Source: Letharia columbiana (Eukaryota > Ascomycota > Lecanoromycetes > Lecanorales > Parmeliaceae). Taken from it: a DNA stretch of 64,000 nucleotides. Positions within the stretch are counted from its first letter, which is position 1; each line of letters starts with the position of its first letter. The position numbers and the translations under genes are program-made. The stretch is from the NCBI RefSeq assembly GCF_014066305.1, contig NW_023501079.1, positions 62,001 to 126,000 on the forward strand, written 5' to 3'. This document shows, piece by piece, positions 1 through 13,971 of the stretch. The notes below the pieces were generated by a model that saw only the letters and a list, made by a program, of their open reading frames with translations, was not told the origin of the DNA and made no database searches.

Positions 1-79
1 CCACCTACATAGTTCGGTAGCCTTATTATCCTTGATCTACCTCACCCATACTGATATCGCACCTATGCTGGTCCTGACA
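1..79 (+). repeat. Solo or truncated LTR, family A
   Basis: The first 79 bases match the 3' half of the long terminal repeats at 3,272-3,438 and 15,959-16,125, including the ATAGTTCGGTA core and the terminal CCTGACA. The 5' part lies outside the window. It keeps more G and C than the copy at 3,272, so it is less mutated. No internal retroelement sequence follows it directly, so it is either a solo LTR or the right end of an element that lies mostly upstream. Confidence 0.7.
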
Positions 80-600
80 TTTTAAACCCCTTACTAACGT
101 CCTTAGGCCACCTCTTAACGAATTCGCTACTGCTAGCAATCGAGGCCGTAAGCGAGCCTAACAGCTACCTACTACTGCTTATAAACGCGTTAAAAGACCC
201 TCAAAAAGAGCCTAAACGGATTTACAGCCATCGTCTTCCCCTATATACTCTCCCTAAGCCAGCGATACTCGATCAGCCGCTTAGTCAACACTACCTACCC
301 TATTAGCTCAGCAATTCACTCAGTCAGATCGTCAATCAGTCACTTAGTTATTTACTTAGTCAGCCACTCAGCTAGCCACTCAGTCTAATACTCTATAAGA
401 GAAGGAGTAAGAGGAGAAACTATAACAGGCAAATGCGGAGAATACTGCGGAGAGATCAAGCGGCAATAAGGTTATTATCGTCAAGAATACGACTTAGCTC
501 TTTAAGATTCCACGTTATATACTCTTTACGATTTCATATTAAATTATTACTTAATAAGCGAAGAATACTACTATAACTTAGTATATTATCTCTATTATAT
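80..600. repeat. Repeat tail shared with 16.3-17.0 kb
   Basis: About 300-470 carries CACTCAGTCAGTCA-like short tandem units followed by AGAGAAGGAG and GCGGAGAATA blocks. The same order of blocks is seen at 16,300-17,000 in direct orientation. Positions about 100-290 are also found, inverted and more AT-rich, at about 2,020-2,290 and again at about 2,290-2,520. No open reading frame of note is present. Confidence 0.6.
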
Positions 601-614
601 TAATATAATATAAG

Positions 615-1110
615 TAAAGACCTATGAATTAAATTTATAGAGTTGAATTTTTCTAAGTTAAATCGAATTTTAGTCTTAGCTCTAAGTTAAATCGAACTCT
701 AATCGCTTACTATACGTTTTTAATCTACTTCTACTACTATAAAATTAATTTAATCTATATAATATATAAATATATATATACGAAGAGAGGCGCGCTAAGG
801 CCTAATTAGAAAGATATAGTATAGAGAATTAATTTATAATAATTATCTATAAAAAATAGAGAAAGACTATATTCTTATAGTAAGAAGTATTAAAATATCG
901 AAAAGAAATAGAGATAATATATTATTTAGTAATATAAATTCTATAATATCTTTTATCGTAGTAAAGTCTTTCGAATAATAAAATAGCTATAAACATTAGA
1001 CGATTTTAATTTATTTAAATATATATCGTTTAATATTTTTCTTATAGAGACTTAATTAGCTATAATTATCGTAGTAGATTCTTCTCTTATAACGTTATTA
1101 TAATAATATA
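615..1110 (-). repeat. Inverted copy of the 17.1-18.1 kb repeat
   Basis: Read on the minus strand, 1,110 to 615 follows the plus strand of about 17,130-18,125. Shared landmarks are a TATTATTCGAAAG core, a TCTTTCTCTATTTTTTATAG stretch, a CGCGCCTCTCTTCG block and two GATTTAACTTAGAA blocks. A third, direct copy of the proximal part lies at 2,940-3,185. Differences are overwhelmingly C to T or G to A, as expected from RIP. Confidence 0.7.
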
Positions 1111-1900
1111 TTATATTAATATAATAGAGATAATAAACTAAGTTATAATAATATTCTTCGCTTATTAAATAATAATTTAATATAAAATCGTAGAGAGTAT
1201 ATAACGTAGAATCTTAGAGAGCTAAGTCGTATTCTTAATAATAATAATTTTATTATCGCTTAGTTTCTCTATAATATTCTCCGTAATATTCTTCGTAGTA
1301 TTCTTCGCATTTATTTATTATAGTTTTTTCTCTTATAATATTATTAATATAATAAAGATAATAAACTAAGTTATAATAATATTCTTCGCTTACTAAATAA
1401 TAATTTAATATAAAATTATAAAGAGTATATAATATGAAATCTTAGAGAGCTAAGTCGTATTCTTAATATTAAAGATCTTATTCTATCATTGCTTAATATT
1501 CTTCGTAATATTCTCCGTATTTATCTATTATAATTTCTTCTCTTACTTTTTAATATAGTAAAAATAATAAACTAAGTTATAGTAATATTCTTCGCTTACT
1601 AAATAATAATTTAATATAAAATCATAGAGAGTATATAACGTAAGATCTTAAAGAGCTAAGTCGTATTCTTAGTACTAAAAATCTTATTATTACTTAATTT
1701 CTTTATAATATTCTTTATATTCGTTTATTATATTAACTTCTCTTATATTAATTAAATAAATTAATATAAGATTATAAAGAGTAGATTTATTATATTATTA
1801 CTACTAATAATTATCTTTATAATATTCTTTATAATATTCTTTATATTTATTTATTATAGATTCTTCTCTTATTTAATTAAATACGAGAGTATTAAAAATA
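1076..1900 (-). repeat. Degenerate tandem array, RIP-decayed satellite
   Basis: A TTCTTCTCTTAT landmark recurs at about 1,076, 1,327, 1,533, 1,736 and 1,861, each followed by an ACTAAGTTATA block and ATATTCTTCGCTTA. On the minus strand the units resemble the cleaner 114-bp satellite at 16.4-16.9 kb (GCGGAGAATATTGCGGAG blocks), but with nearly all C residues replaced. Unit spacing of about 125-250 bp shows insertions or losses between copies. Confidence 0.6.
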
Positions 1901-3271
1901 AATATATTTATATTAATAAAATTAATAGAATTAATAGAATTAATAAAATAGTAAAAGAAGAATAATTATATAAATAGATGAAAGAATTATTATTCGATTT
2001 TAAACGCGTTTAATATAATTATAATATTTAAATATTAGTTTAACTTACTTATCGCTAGCTTAAAAGAAATATATAGAAGAGAATATATATATTTAAGCTC
2101 TTTTTAAAAATCTTTTAACGCGTTTATAAGTAATAATAGATAATTATTAAGCTTACTTACGGCCTCGATTACTAATAATAACAAATTCGCTAAGAGATAA
2201 TTTAAAGGCGTTAATAGAGGCTCTAAGAGGCGGGTAAAAGGGGTATATATATCTAAATCGAACGCGTTTAATATAACTATAATATTTAAATATTAGTTTA
2301 ATTTATCTATCGCTAGCTTAAAAGAAGTATATAAAAAAAAACGTATTCGTTTAAACTCTTTTTAAGAATTTTTTAATATATTTATAAATAGTAGTAGATA
2401 GCTATTAGAATCGCTTACGGCCTCGATTACTAGTAATAATAAATTCGTTAAAAAATAATCTAAGAGCGTTAATAGAGGCTTTAAGAGGCGAATAAAAGAG
2501 ATATATATATCTAAAGTAATCTTTAGATGAGGGATATCGAAGACGTTAATGAAATTAATAAAATTAATAGAATAATAGAAGAAGAATAGTTATATAAATA
2601 GATGAAAAGATTATTATTTAATCTTAGACGCGTTTAATATAATTATAATATTTAATATATTTATTAATAATAGATTAAACTTTATTATTTTTATAGCGTT
2701 AGAAAGCGTAAAGCGAGCTCTATAATTTAAGAAATTATAAAATAAATATATCTATTATAAACTAAATACCTTAAAGTATAAGACTTCTATATATAAATTT
2801 TTAATAAGAAAATATGAAAGAACTATTAAACTAACTTAGTCGATCTAATTAAAGAGCGTAATAACCCTAAATTAATAATTAGCTATATATATAAATTTAA
2901 TATTCTCTAATTTAATTCTATCTTATTCTTTTATATATATTAATATTACTATAATAACGTTATAAGAGAAGAATCTACTACGACGATTATAGTTAATTAA
3001 ATCTCTATAGAAGAAATATTAAATGATATATATTTAAACGAATTAAAATTATTCGATATCTTACTCTGATAGCTATTTTATTATTCGAAAGATTTTACTA
3101 CGATAGAAGATAATATAAAATTCACATCACTAATTAGTATGTTATCTTTATTTCTTTTCGATATTTCGATACTAGAAAGATTTAGTAACTAATTTAAAAG
3201 ACTAATTTAAAATTAAAAAGGATAATAACGCTATTAACTAATTATATAAGATAATACTTAGTCTAAAACTT
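1901..3271. repeat. AT-rich repeat block upstream of element A
   Basis: Two tandem units of about 250 bp (about 2,000-2,262 and 2,263-2,522) each begin with ACGCGTTTAATATAA and contain a GGCCTCGATTACTA block; a third start is at about 2,623. Positions 2,940-3,185 are a direct copy of the 17.13-17.52 kb repeat. Dense stops in all frames and the TA-rich composition indicate RIP-mutated repeats. I see no gene. Confidence 0.6.
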
Positions 3272-3438
3272 AATTATTACGAGCGTATTCTTAATATACT
3301 TCTTAGTCCTATAACTAGCGAGCCTTAGCGGAGATATTCTCTACTATATTATATCTTCTTTTCATCTATATAATTCGATATCTTAGTTATCTTATTTAAT
3401 ATATCTATATTAATATTATATCTATATTAGTTTTAACA
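3272..3438 (+). repeat. Left LTR of retrotransposon A
   Basis: About 167 bp, matching 15,959-16,125 in direct orientation and with the same length. It begins near TAATTATTACGAGCG and ends at a TAACA that corresponds to TGACA in the right copy. The right copy keeps many C and G bases lost here, so RIP or decay was uneven between the two LTRs. Confidence 0.75.
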
Positions 3439-6400
3439 CTATAACTAAGATTAACTTACTTATTTTATTTATATTAATAGACGAATTTAAAGAAACGCGC
3501 TAATAGAGGCTTTAATAAGAAATTAAGTTAAGTTATTATATCTCTAGATAAGTCTATTAGATAGATAAATCGATTTTAAAGAGTCTAAAAGAAATAGCGA
3601 AACGGCCTCGATAAATAGTAGTCGAGAAATAAAGAAGATATTAAACTATTCGTACGGCTAGCGAATCGAAAGAAATAGTTAATATTATCTCATATTTTTA
3701 TATTTAAAATATATACTAGTAGTATTACTTATAACTTCATATATTATAACGTCTAAGATTTTAACGAAGCTTTAATTAGATAAGAAACGACCGAGTTATA
3801 ATTAATTAAAGATATTATTCTTTAATACTTTCTTATATATAACTTCTTTATAAGATAAGGAACCCCCTAGACGGAGTAAGTATACTTGAAAGACTACTAT
3901 TTAAAGCACTTATAATCTTCTTAACGCCTTAAACGATTAAGAAATAAATATATTAAACCCTCGTAAAGAAATAACCTTATCTTAGACTTTATAGTAAAAA
4001 TTTTTATTCTTAATATCGAATAATTTTAACGCGCTTTCGAGAAACTTTATTACTCTTTACTCTTTAGTATATCTAATATTCTTAACATTTATTCTTTTAA
4101 AGTATTTAAGCTTCTCTCTACTTTATTTTATAATAAAGTCTAATATCGAAAGAATAAATTAAATTAAGACTCTACTTAAGTAAATTAAGTTTTAAAGAGT
4201 ATTAATTCTATTAGATAATATAGTCGACGAGTTCGACTCGATAGAAATATCTTAGAATATTACTAATATTCTATAATTATAATATTAGATTAAGTATTAA
4301 TCTAACGAATTTATAATTATACTAAATAAGATTTATTAGAAACGAGATGATTTTCGAAAGATTATTACTCGATATTATATCGCTATAATAAAAAAGAATC
4401 TAACTATAAATAATTTATTTTAGATTTATAGAATAACTAAGAAGATAAATTAACTAGTTTAAGACTTTTTAAAAGAATTTAATTTCTCTATAGCGAAAAG
4501 TTAATAGCCTTAATATATAATCGATAAAAGACTTACGACTATTTTTAATTAAGAAGAAATATATATCTAGATAATTAAAAGATAAATTAGTTAAAGTTCT
4601 AGATTTATCTCTATTTATCGATAATATTAATTCTATCTAAAACGACTAATTCTTTAGAATAGAATAGAAATTTAAGATTAATAGCGATTATTATCTTATC
4701 GAGAACTTTAAAATAGTTTATATAATCTTATAACTCGGCGATAAGACTATATAATATACGATATATAGAAAACTTCGAAATTTTATTAATTTATATTAAT
4801 TTTTTATTAAGATTATAAATAAGTTAGCTAATATCTACGAGAATTTAGATTAACGTAATAATATATTATATAATATATATACTCTATAATAAGAGACTCG
4901 AATTTTTATTAATTTCTATTTAGACTTTATTTAATTAGATACTATTTTTAGCTATAATAAAATCCTTATATTAGAGAATTATCTTTTTAAGAAATTAAGA
5001 AAAAAACTAAAGAAGGTATAGTAGATTATAGAAGGTTTTACTATTTTAAAGGCTATAAAAGAATATCTTCGAAAGCTAAATAACTTATAACGTATTAATT
5101 ATAAGAATTTCGAGTTTATAAAGACTATTATTAAGTTAATTATAATATAAATATCGACGATAATATCCGCGATTAATATACGCCTTATATTTATTATTAA
5201 ATATAGTTTAAATATAATTACTACGCCTCTAAATATTATAATTAATTTAAAACTAAGAAAATTAATATATTATAACTACGGTAAGAAAGGCTATTATCGA
5301 AAGAACTATATAATAGCTATTTAAATCGAGGCTGGTAAAAAGGCCTTTAAGGAAGCACGACTTTACGCGATGAAAATAGATGAAGAATTCGAAATCGATA
5401 ACGTCGATATCACGGGTGACGATGATTCTTTTTCGAATTTAAGAAATAAATAGTCTCTTTTAAAGTTATAGTAAGAGATACTTATAAAGTATATCTAATA
5501 AATACTCTTAATAACGCTTTAATACGTCGTTCTTTTTATATATAAGTTATACTATCTTTATAAGAGAGAATCTACTTACTTAAGAACTTTCTTATAGATA
5601 ATAAATATATCGAGACTTATATAGTCATAAACGAGTTCTTAGTTCTAGCGATATATAAAGTCTTATATCTAGAACTACTCTTACTATTATAATTTAAACC
5701 GTTAAGAGGTTATAATAAATAGATTATAAAACGATTAATTATATATTACTTACTCTTTACGATAATAGTAAAAGACTATTAAGAAGAAATATATTTAATA
5801 TTAATTATATTATTAAAATATAATATAATAGTTAAAAAATCTTAGATAAATAAATACGAGGTAATTCTTAATATATTACGAGATAAGATACTCTTTCTAC
5901 TCGATCGATATAATTATAATAATAATTAGATATTAATAATAAATAATCTTCTCTTTCTATTAACTTCGGAGCTCCGACTATCTATATTACTTATTTCTTT
6001 ATCTATTATACTAAAACGATAAAGATCTTTCTTATTTATCTACGATAACGAGATTAATTTAAATATCTTTTTATTAAATAAGAATAAGAATAATAAGAAG
6101 TCTAAGTCTATTAATATCGCTAAGATTAATATAGCGATTTACTATTAATTAGCCCGTGAAAAAGATAATAAACTATTTATATTAATAATAAATAAGATCT
6201 ATAATACGTCGTCTATATTATATACGCCTTCCTCTATCTAAATATCTCGCGAAACTTATATATCGGTTAATAAACCGTATCTCTACGACTTAGAAAAGAA
6301 ATATAAGAGATATTATAATTCTAATTATCTTATTTAGATTAATAGTATCGACGAGGTTAATTCTAAAAAGATAAAACGTAAGCTATCTACGGAGTATTAC

Positions 6401-7264
6401 GACTATCTCGATATTTTCGATAGAACTAAGACGAATATACTTTCCCTATACTATTCTTATAATTATAAGCTCGAATTTAACGATAGCTCTAATAAAACGA
6501 AGCTTTCGAAAAGTAGAATCTATTTAATATTAGAATATAAATTAAAATAGATAAAGAAGTATCTAGACGAATATCTAAAGAAGGAATTCATAATATTAAG
6601 CTATACACCTTTCGTCTCACCCGTCCTATTCGCGGAAAAGTCGAATAGAGAATTATATTTTTATATAAACTATCGAAAGCTAAACGCTATTACTAAAAGA
6701 AATCGATATTTAATTCTACTAATAAATAAGATTTTAGTAAGAATTCAGAGATGTAAATATCTTACTCGATTAGATATTATAATTATATTTAATAAACTAC
6801 GTATATATTCTAATAGCGAGAATTTTACTACTTTTATTACCTCTCTTAAAGTATATAAATATCGAGTTCTCTCCTTCGATCTAATTAATGGCCTGGCTAT
6901 ATATTAATAATATATAAATAATATTCTATTCGAATATCTAAATAACTTCTACTAGGTCTATCTCGATAATATACTTATTTATAATAAGATAAAAAAGAAA
7001 TATATTCAATATGTTAGATAAATCCTCTAGATATTAAGAGACGCTAGCCTTTAGATAAATATTCTTAAATACGAATTTTACGTTTAGAAAACTAAGTTTC
7101 TAAGTCTATTAATATCTATAGACGAGTTATAAATAAATTCTATTAAATTTAAACTATTATCGAGTAAATTATATCTATTAACTTTAAAGAGATATAGACC
7201 TTTATCGGATTTTATAATTTTTATTAGCGATTTATTAGAGATTTCTCTAAAATAGTTAAATCTA

Positions 7265-7355
7265 TAATAAAATTTTTAAAAAAAAAAAATATTTTTTAAT
7301 AATTTTTAATATTTTTAAAAAAATTTTTTTTTTTTAAAAAAAATATTTTAAAAAA

Positions 7356-7392
<37 letters not shown>

Positions 7393-7430
7393 ATTTAAAA
7401 AAAAAAAATTTTAAAAAAAAAATAAAAAAA
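7265..7430. other. A/T homopolymer patch, probable assembly artefact
   Basis: About 165 bases composed almost only of runs of A and T up to about 18 long. It abuts the broken reverse transcriptase of element A on the left and a 5'-truncated LTR of element B on the right. Nothing in the flanking families contains such sequence. A poorly closed gap is the simplest explanation. Confidence 0.6.
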
Positions 7431-7575
7431 GATCTTACTTACTTATATTATAACCCAATTAAGCTTAGCGTATTAAGGCCTTTCGATCTTTCTATCTTAC
7501 TATAAAGTCTATACTTATAATAATCCTATATAGATAGTATTCTCTTTATACTATAATATAGAGTTATTATATATA
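7431..7575 (+). repeat. Left LTR of element B, 5'-truncated
   Basis: Near-identical in direct orientation to 13,830-13,971, sharing GATCTTACTTACTTATATTA, AATTAAGCTTAGCGTATTAA and the TATAATATAGAGTTATTATA end. The first about 35 bp present in the right LTR are replaced by the A/T patch at 7,265-7,430. Confidence 0.8.
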
Positions 7576-10500
7576 CTATTAAGTCTCTAATATAATACTA
7601 TCTATCTTTCTTCTAAAGTAGTAGCGATTTATTTACTAGTTATATTAAACGTATAGCTAAGAAGAAAGTATATTATTAAGAAGTTAATAGCTATAGCTAA
7701 AGAAGCTTACTATTCGAAAGATTATTTAAAAGAAAGTCTTTTACTTATATAAAGGCTAATCTAGCTAGATTAAATAAGAATCTAAAGAAAATAAATATCT
7801 TTAGTATATTAAAAGAAATAGACTCTAGACTAAATCTTCTTTATACGCCCACTAGCTTAATATTAGCTATATACTCCTTAACCCTAAATCCAGATAATAC
7901 TTAAAGTTAAATCGTTATAAGTAAGTTATAGATATATTATTATTTAGAAGAACTCGAGAACTTCGATAAGAAGGTTTTAAATATTAATAAAGCTAGATTA
8001 TTCGTATAACGTAAGAGAAAGCGTTCTATCTTTAGAAGATATACTATTAAATCTAATTTAAGTTATATCGAAGTATAACTTATAAATATTATCGAAGAAG
8101 AGTTAATTATAATCTTTATCTTTATCTTTAACTTATAGAACTTTATAAAAAGCGCTATTAAAACTTCTAATATTTAGTATAATAAATTAAAGATATTAAT
8201 AGAAAGCTTTCGAACTACTAGTCGTAATATTAAGATTCTTTAATAATAAAATAAAGAACTTAACTATAATATCGCTTAAGCTAAGATAAAGATATTAATA
8301 ATTAATACTTAGCTAAGTAATAGTAATAGCTAATTATTTTATAAGCGAGAAATTAATAATAGACTTCGAGGCTTACGTAATAGATATCGTATTAATATTA
8401 TAAAACTTATTAAAGAAAATAAGAAACTTAAGTAAGACTTAAGATGTAAAGAGTAATAGCTAAAGAAGTAATAATCTTATATATTAGCTAATTTAAAAAA
8501 CTTCGATAAAAAGAATATAAAGGTTATATCTCGTTAGCCGAGTGTTCTCGTTAGTAGTATTTATCGAAATTTACGCTATATCTTTATTACGAATCGCGTA
8601 GAGAATATAGAATTAAATAAACGATACCTCGACGTCTCGGATTTTTATAATATTAATAATCGAAATAAGTGGGATAGCTAGCGTTAATATCTTAAAGCGA
8701 AGTTTAGATAAAGCGCTATAATCTTTCTTATTAAACTTAAGAAAATCGATTATATATAAGATTATTATAAGTTTACTACGTACAACGTTATTAAAATAAG
8801 AGTAAACGAAGATATCTTAGATCTATATTAAATTGTCTAAGAAATAATTAACGAACTAGATAATATATTCGAAATATATAATAAGATTACTAAATCGAAT
8901 ATTAAGATATTTAATTTTAAATTTAATATAAAAGTAATAGATAAGAAGAAATCGTTTAAGGATTTCTACGTACGATTCTCTATAGCTATCGCTCCCTTAG
9001 AATTTACTAATATTTATAAGATATTTAATCTAAAACGATTAATCTCTATACGCCTAAGATATCGAATTTTAGAATAGCCTTTTAGTACTTTTCGAGAATT
9101 AATTATTTTTCTATAAGTACTAAATATAAATCTATAGGCTATTAATAATATATTAGATCTAAAGAGTAAGAAAGAAATTAATAAAACTAATAATAATTAT
9201 AAAAACTTTACCCCCTCGAATAATTAGCGTAATACTTTATTTACTAGAAGAAATAATAATATTATTATCGAAAATTCCTATATACGAGAATATAAGTATC
9301 TTAAATTATTAATAAATAGAATTCGAAAAGAAGATAGATATTTTAAGTATCTAAAGACTAGATATCGTTTTAGCGATAATAATATTTCATATAAGAATAT
9401 AAACCTATTAATAAAAGAATAAGTTAATATAATTCTAAAAGCCGTCGACGTTAAGAAGAACGTTCTCGCTGAATTATTATAAGAATTAAAAAACTAAACG
9501 TTCTTAGCTAAGTCGCCGCTAGAGATCTAAAAGCCTTATATATAAGAATTAAAGAGTTAGAAATAGAAAGAATACTCGCTTTCGTCTCTCTATTCGCGTA
9601 TATTATTATTATTAAAATCTCTTTATAGAATAAACGTTAATTAAACTTTTATAGAAAAATTATTATATTAATAGAATAGATTAAGATTAATTATCTCTCG
9701 AATATCGAAGCTTTAATATTAAGCTTTATAAATATATCTTTTATTAAAGTAAATAAGCTATCTAAGATAGTATTAATATAATTCTATAGATTATAATTAA
9801 TTAATAATAAATCTATCTTTATATTCGATATTATATATATAATCTTAATAAAACTTACCTTAGAAGATTATATAGAAGAACTTTAATACTTAATTATCTT
9901 ATTAAGACGATTTAATATTATTCTAGATATATTATAACTAGAATAGTATAACTCTTATATATTCTTTAGATTTAGAATTATTATATTTAATTTAGATTAT
10001 TATATATTTAACTATTTATTATATAATAAATCTATTACTATTTAGAGTAATAATAAGTCTTTAAAAAAGGATTTGAATTATATAGTAAAGATTATATTTA
10101 AAGAAAAGAATATAGTAGAGATCTTCGCCTATATCTTTATTAAGATAATTAAAAAATTAGAGAATTAAGTTATTATTATATGATTTTAAGACTTTAAATA
10201 ACTTTTTAATTTTATCGATAAGAAAGTAAAGTTTATTACTAACGTCGCCGCTATTATAGCGAAAGATTATAAGAAATTCTTTTATAAGCTAAGAAAGAAA
10301 CTATTAACTACGAAATAGCTATAGAAATAAGTTTCTATAGTATATTACGAATAGCTAGACATTTAAAATCCTATTAAAACTAATAAACTTCCCTCTTATC
10401 GCTTTATTAACTATAAGATAAATCTTAAAAAAGAAATTATCTTATTATCGAAAAGGGCTTATAAACTCTTTAGAGACCAGGTATTAGTTATAAAGAAATA

Positions 10501-13500
10501 TATCGATAAGATGTTAGAAAAAGGCTATATTAGATCGAGTACTTCTCTCTATATAGTACTTATTCTAATTATAAAGAAACTCGATAGAGAACTTAGACTA
10601 TACGTAAACTATAGAGCTCTTAACGTACTTACTATTTCTAATTAAAACGCTTCTCTTATTAATTAAAGAGACTCTCGCTAAATTATACGCGGCGAGAATA
10701 TATAGTAAATTCGATATTATAGCCGCTTTTAACGAAATTAGAGTAAAAAAGAATTATAAGAAAAAAATCGTATTTCTTACTCGATATAGCCTATTCGAAT
10801 ATATAATAATATCTTTCGAGTTATATAATACCCCTATCACTTTTTAGATATTTATTAATAATATCTTACGCGAATATCTAAATATATTCTATATTATCTA
10901 TTTAGACGATATTCTTATCTATAGTAATATCGAAGATAAGTATATTTAATATATAGAAAAGATATTAAAGAAATTTCAATAAGCTAGCCTCTATCTTAAT
11001 ATTAATAAATATAACTTTTATATTATTAGAGTTAAATATCTAGAATTAATTATTATTACGAAAGAAGTAGAAATAAATATAAAGAAAATTAAGATTATTA
11101 CTTAATAAAAGAAATTTAGATATATTAAAGATATATAAGTATTTCTAAAATTCGCTAATTTCTATCAAAAGTTTATTACGAAGTACTCTAAAATCGTTAT
11201 ATCTCTAATAAATCTTACTTATACTTAATAGAAGAAAGACTTTATCTATTTATAGACTTAAGAATATTCTAAATAACTCGCTTTCGAAATACTTAAGAAA
11301 GCTTTTACTACTATCTCTATACTTATATATTTCGATTTAAATAAAAAGACTTAGCTAGAAATAAACGCGTTTAATTTTATAGTTATTATTATTTTATTAT
11401 AAGAAGATAAAGATAAAGTACTTAGATCTATAATATTTCTCTTTAAGAAGATATCTTCTATAGAGTATAACTACGATATCTATAATAAGAAACTTATAGC
11501 TATAATATAGGTCTTTAAGAAATAATATTCTAAGCTAGCTAATATCTCTATCGAGAAACTTTATTAAAGTTATTTTAGATTATAAGAATTTATAATACTT
11601 TATATTATTTAAATAATTCAACTCCCGCTAAGTAAGATAAGCGAAGTTTCTATTCGAATTTAACTTTCGTATTATCTATCGTTTAAGAAAATAAAGTATT
11701 AAACTTAATAGTCTTATTCGACGAGTAAGAGATTTATTTAAAAACGAGGATAACGATTATACTCGTTATTAATATCGTATAATTCTTAAAAATAATAATC
11801 TTAACGAAGATATTAAGAATACTATATATCTAGTTATTATACTTCTAAACGATATAAGAGAAAATATTATCTCTTTAGTTATAATATTATATAAACTTAG
11901 CGAATAAAATAATATTAATAATAAGAAGTCTAATAAAGAATTATTATTAAGGGCCTCGATAGAGACTTCTTAAGAGAAGTTCTTAGAAGAATCGAGAGAA
12001 GTCTCTACTATTAATACTTCTAAGTTATTATATTAAATAAAAAACGCTTATAATTATAATAATATCGCTTAAGAAATTATTTAATTAAAGATATCTAAAT
12101 AGAGAAAGCTATTACTTAAAATAATTAAGAATAATCTTAAGCTAAAATTAGATAATTATTATCTTTATAATAAGTTATTATATATTAATAATAGATTATA
12201 TATATCGAATATTCTCGAATTACGAATTAAAATCATTAGAGATATTTATAACTCTTTACTCGAAGACTATATTAGTAGATTATTAATCTATAATAGAGTA
12301 AGTAGACTTTACTATTGGCTAAGAATAACGAATTTTATTACCCGCTATATTAAGAGCTATTATATCTATAAAAGATCTAAGACTTATAGAGAGAATAAGT
12401 AAGATCTACTTAAATTTCTTTTTATTCTCGAATAGTATTAATAAGATATTTTTATTAACTTTATTATATTATTATCTATTTATCTTAGATATAGGCGTCT
12501 TTATTAATATATTATAATAGTTATAAATAGACTTAATAAGAAGAAGAAATTCGTTCTCTTAAACTCTCTAAAAGTAAAAATAGTAGTTTAGGCCTTTATC
12601 GAATTCATATAGCGAGAGAAAGAATATCTATTTACTATTATCTCCGATTAAGGTATTTAATTTACGATATATTTCTAAAGAAGACTATATAAAAGGATTG
12701 AGATTAAACTTAAACTCTTTACTACGTTTTATCTCGAAATTAATAAATAGATAGAGAACGCTAACGCTGTTTTAAAGTAATATCTTAGAGCTTATATTAA
12801 TTATAATTAAGATAATTAGGTGAATTTATTATTAATAGTAGAGTTCGAAGCTAACTTCGATAAGAACGCCTTATTAGGCGTATTATTATTTCTTCTTATT
12901 AAAGAATATATTCCTCGCTTAAGAATAGAATCTCTTATCTCTTAGAATCAATTCGCTAGTTAAAAGATGAAAAGAGATATTAAGTTAGCTAATAGATTTA
13001 TCGAGAAGATAAATATTATAAGAAATTATCTAAGAAGTTAGCTTAAATAATTATAAGCTTTATAAAAAGAATAAGCTAATTATCACCGGCTCTTAGTATT
13101 AGAATTTAGAGTCGAAGATATAATTATACTTAATAGAAGAAATATTAAAATTATACGCTCTAGTAAATTACTAGATTATAAGAATTTCGAATTATTTAAA
13201 ATTATTAAAGCTTTAAATAATTTCGCTTACGAGTTAGAACTCTCGACTTTTATAAATAATATTTACTCTATCTTTTATTTATAGCTATTATATCTCGATA
13301 ATAATAATCTACTATTAGAATAGATCGAGTCTTTATCGCTATCTATCGATATTAATAAGAAAGATGAAATCTATAATATTAAAGAAATAGTTTAATTTAA
13401 GCTAGATAAATAAAAGAATAATCCCTTAACTAGTAAGAGAGGATATCTTATATATAAAATTAGATATAGAGGTCTTAAGATCGAGGAAAATCTATTCTAA

Positions 13501-13794
13501 TAACTATTTACGAATATAGTAGAATATTCGAATCTAATAGTAGACTTTTATTATTATTACCTCGAGGCCGTTAACTCTTATTTATTATTTAAAAGACCTT
13601 TAGAATAGTTTTCTCTATTAGCGCTACTAATTTATAGTAGCTATATCGACTTATAAGAAGATCTTAATATCGTAATAAAATACTAAGTTAATATATCTAA
13701 GAATATTACTTTATATACGTCTAGATATACTTTTTATAAGATCGATATCTACTATATAGTAGTCGTCGCCGAAGCTTTAAATTAAAGAGAGGGG

Positions 13795-13971
13795 TAATAT
13801 TACGATTTTAATAATCTTACGATCTTACTTACTTATATTATAGCCTAATTAAGCTTAGCGTATTAAGGCCTTTCGGCCTTTCTATCTTACTATAAAGTCT
13901 ATACTTATAATAATTCTATATAGATAGTATTCTCTTTATACTATAATATAGAGTTATTATATATATAATAC
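13795..13971 (+). repeat. Right LTR of element B
   Basis: Starts right after a purine tract (AGAGAGGGG) with TAATATTACGA, the expected mutated form of a TG-initiated LTR. It ends near GAGTTATTATATATA, after which sequence of element A resumes. Confidence 0.8.

Larger units (their letters stand above)
7430..13971 (+). mobile_element. Ty3/gypsy chromovirus-type retrotransposon B, RIP-decayed, nested in A
   Basis: Direct LTRs at about 7,431-7,575 (5' end truncated) and 13,795-13,971 bound decayed gag-pol on the plus strand. Gag lies at about 8,560-9,480 with a Cys-to-Tyr mutated zinc knuckle near 9,330-9,390. Protease follows to about 10,050. Reverse transcriptase is at about 10,400-11,200 with an intact YLDDILIYS box near 10,898-10,925. 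RNase H is at about 11,300-11,600, integrase at about 12,240-13,000 (SKTYRENK), and a chromodomain-like C-terminus at about 13,380-13,620. A purine tract AGAGAGGGG precedes the right LTR. Many Gln positions are TAA or TAG, so no product is made. Confidence 0.85.

Noticed and set aside
1..79. Telomere or subtelomere end
   Set aside because: No TTAGGG/CCCTAA tract; the sequence is an LTR fragment.
1076..1900. CRISPR-like regular repeats
   Set aside because: Units are long, AT-rich and contiguous, match a satellite, and the organism is a fungus.
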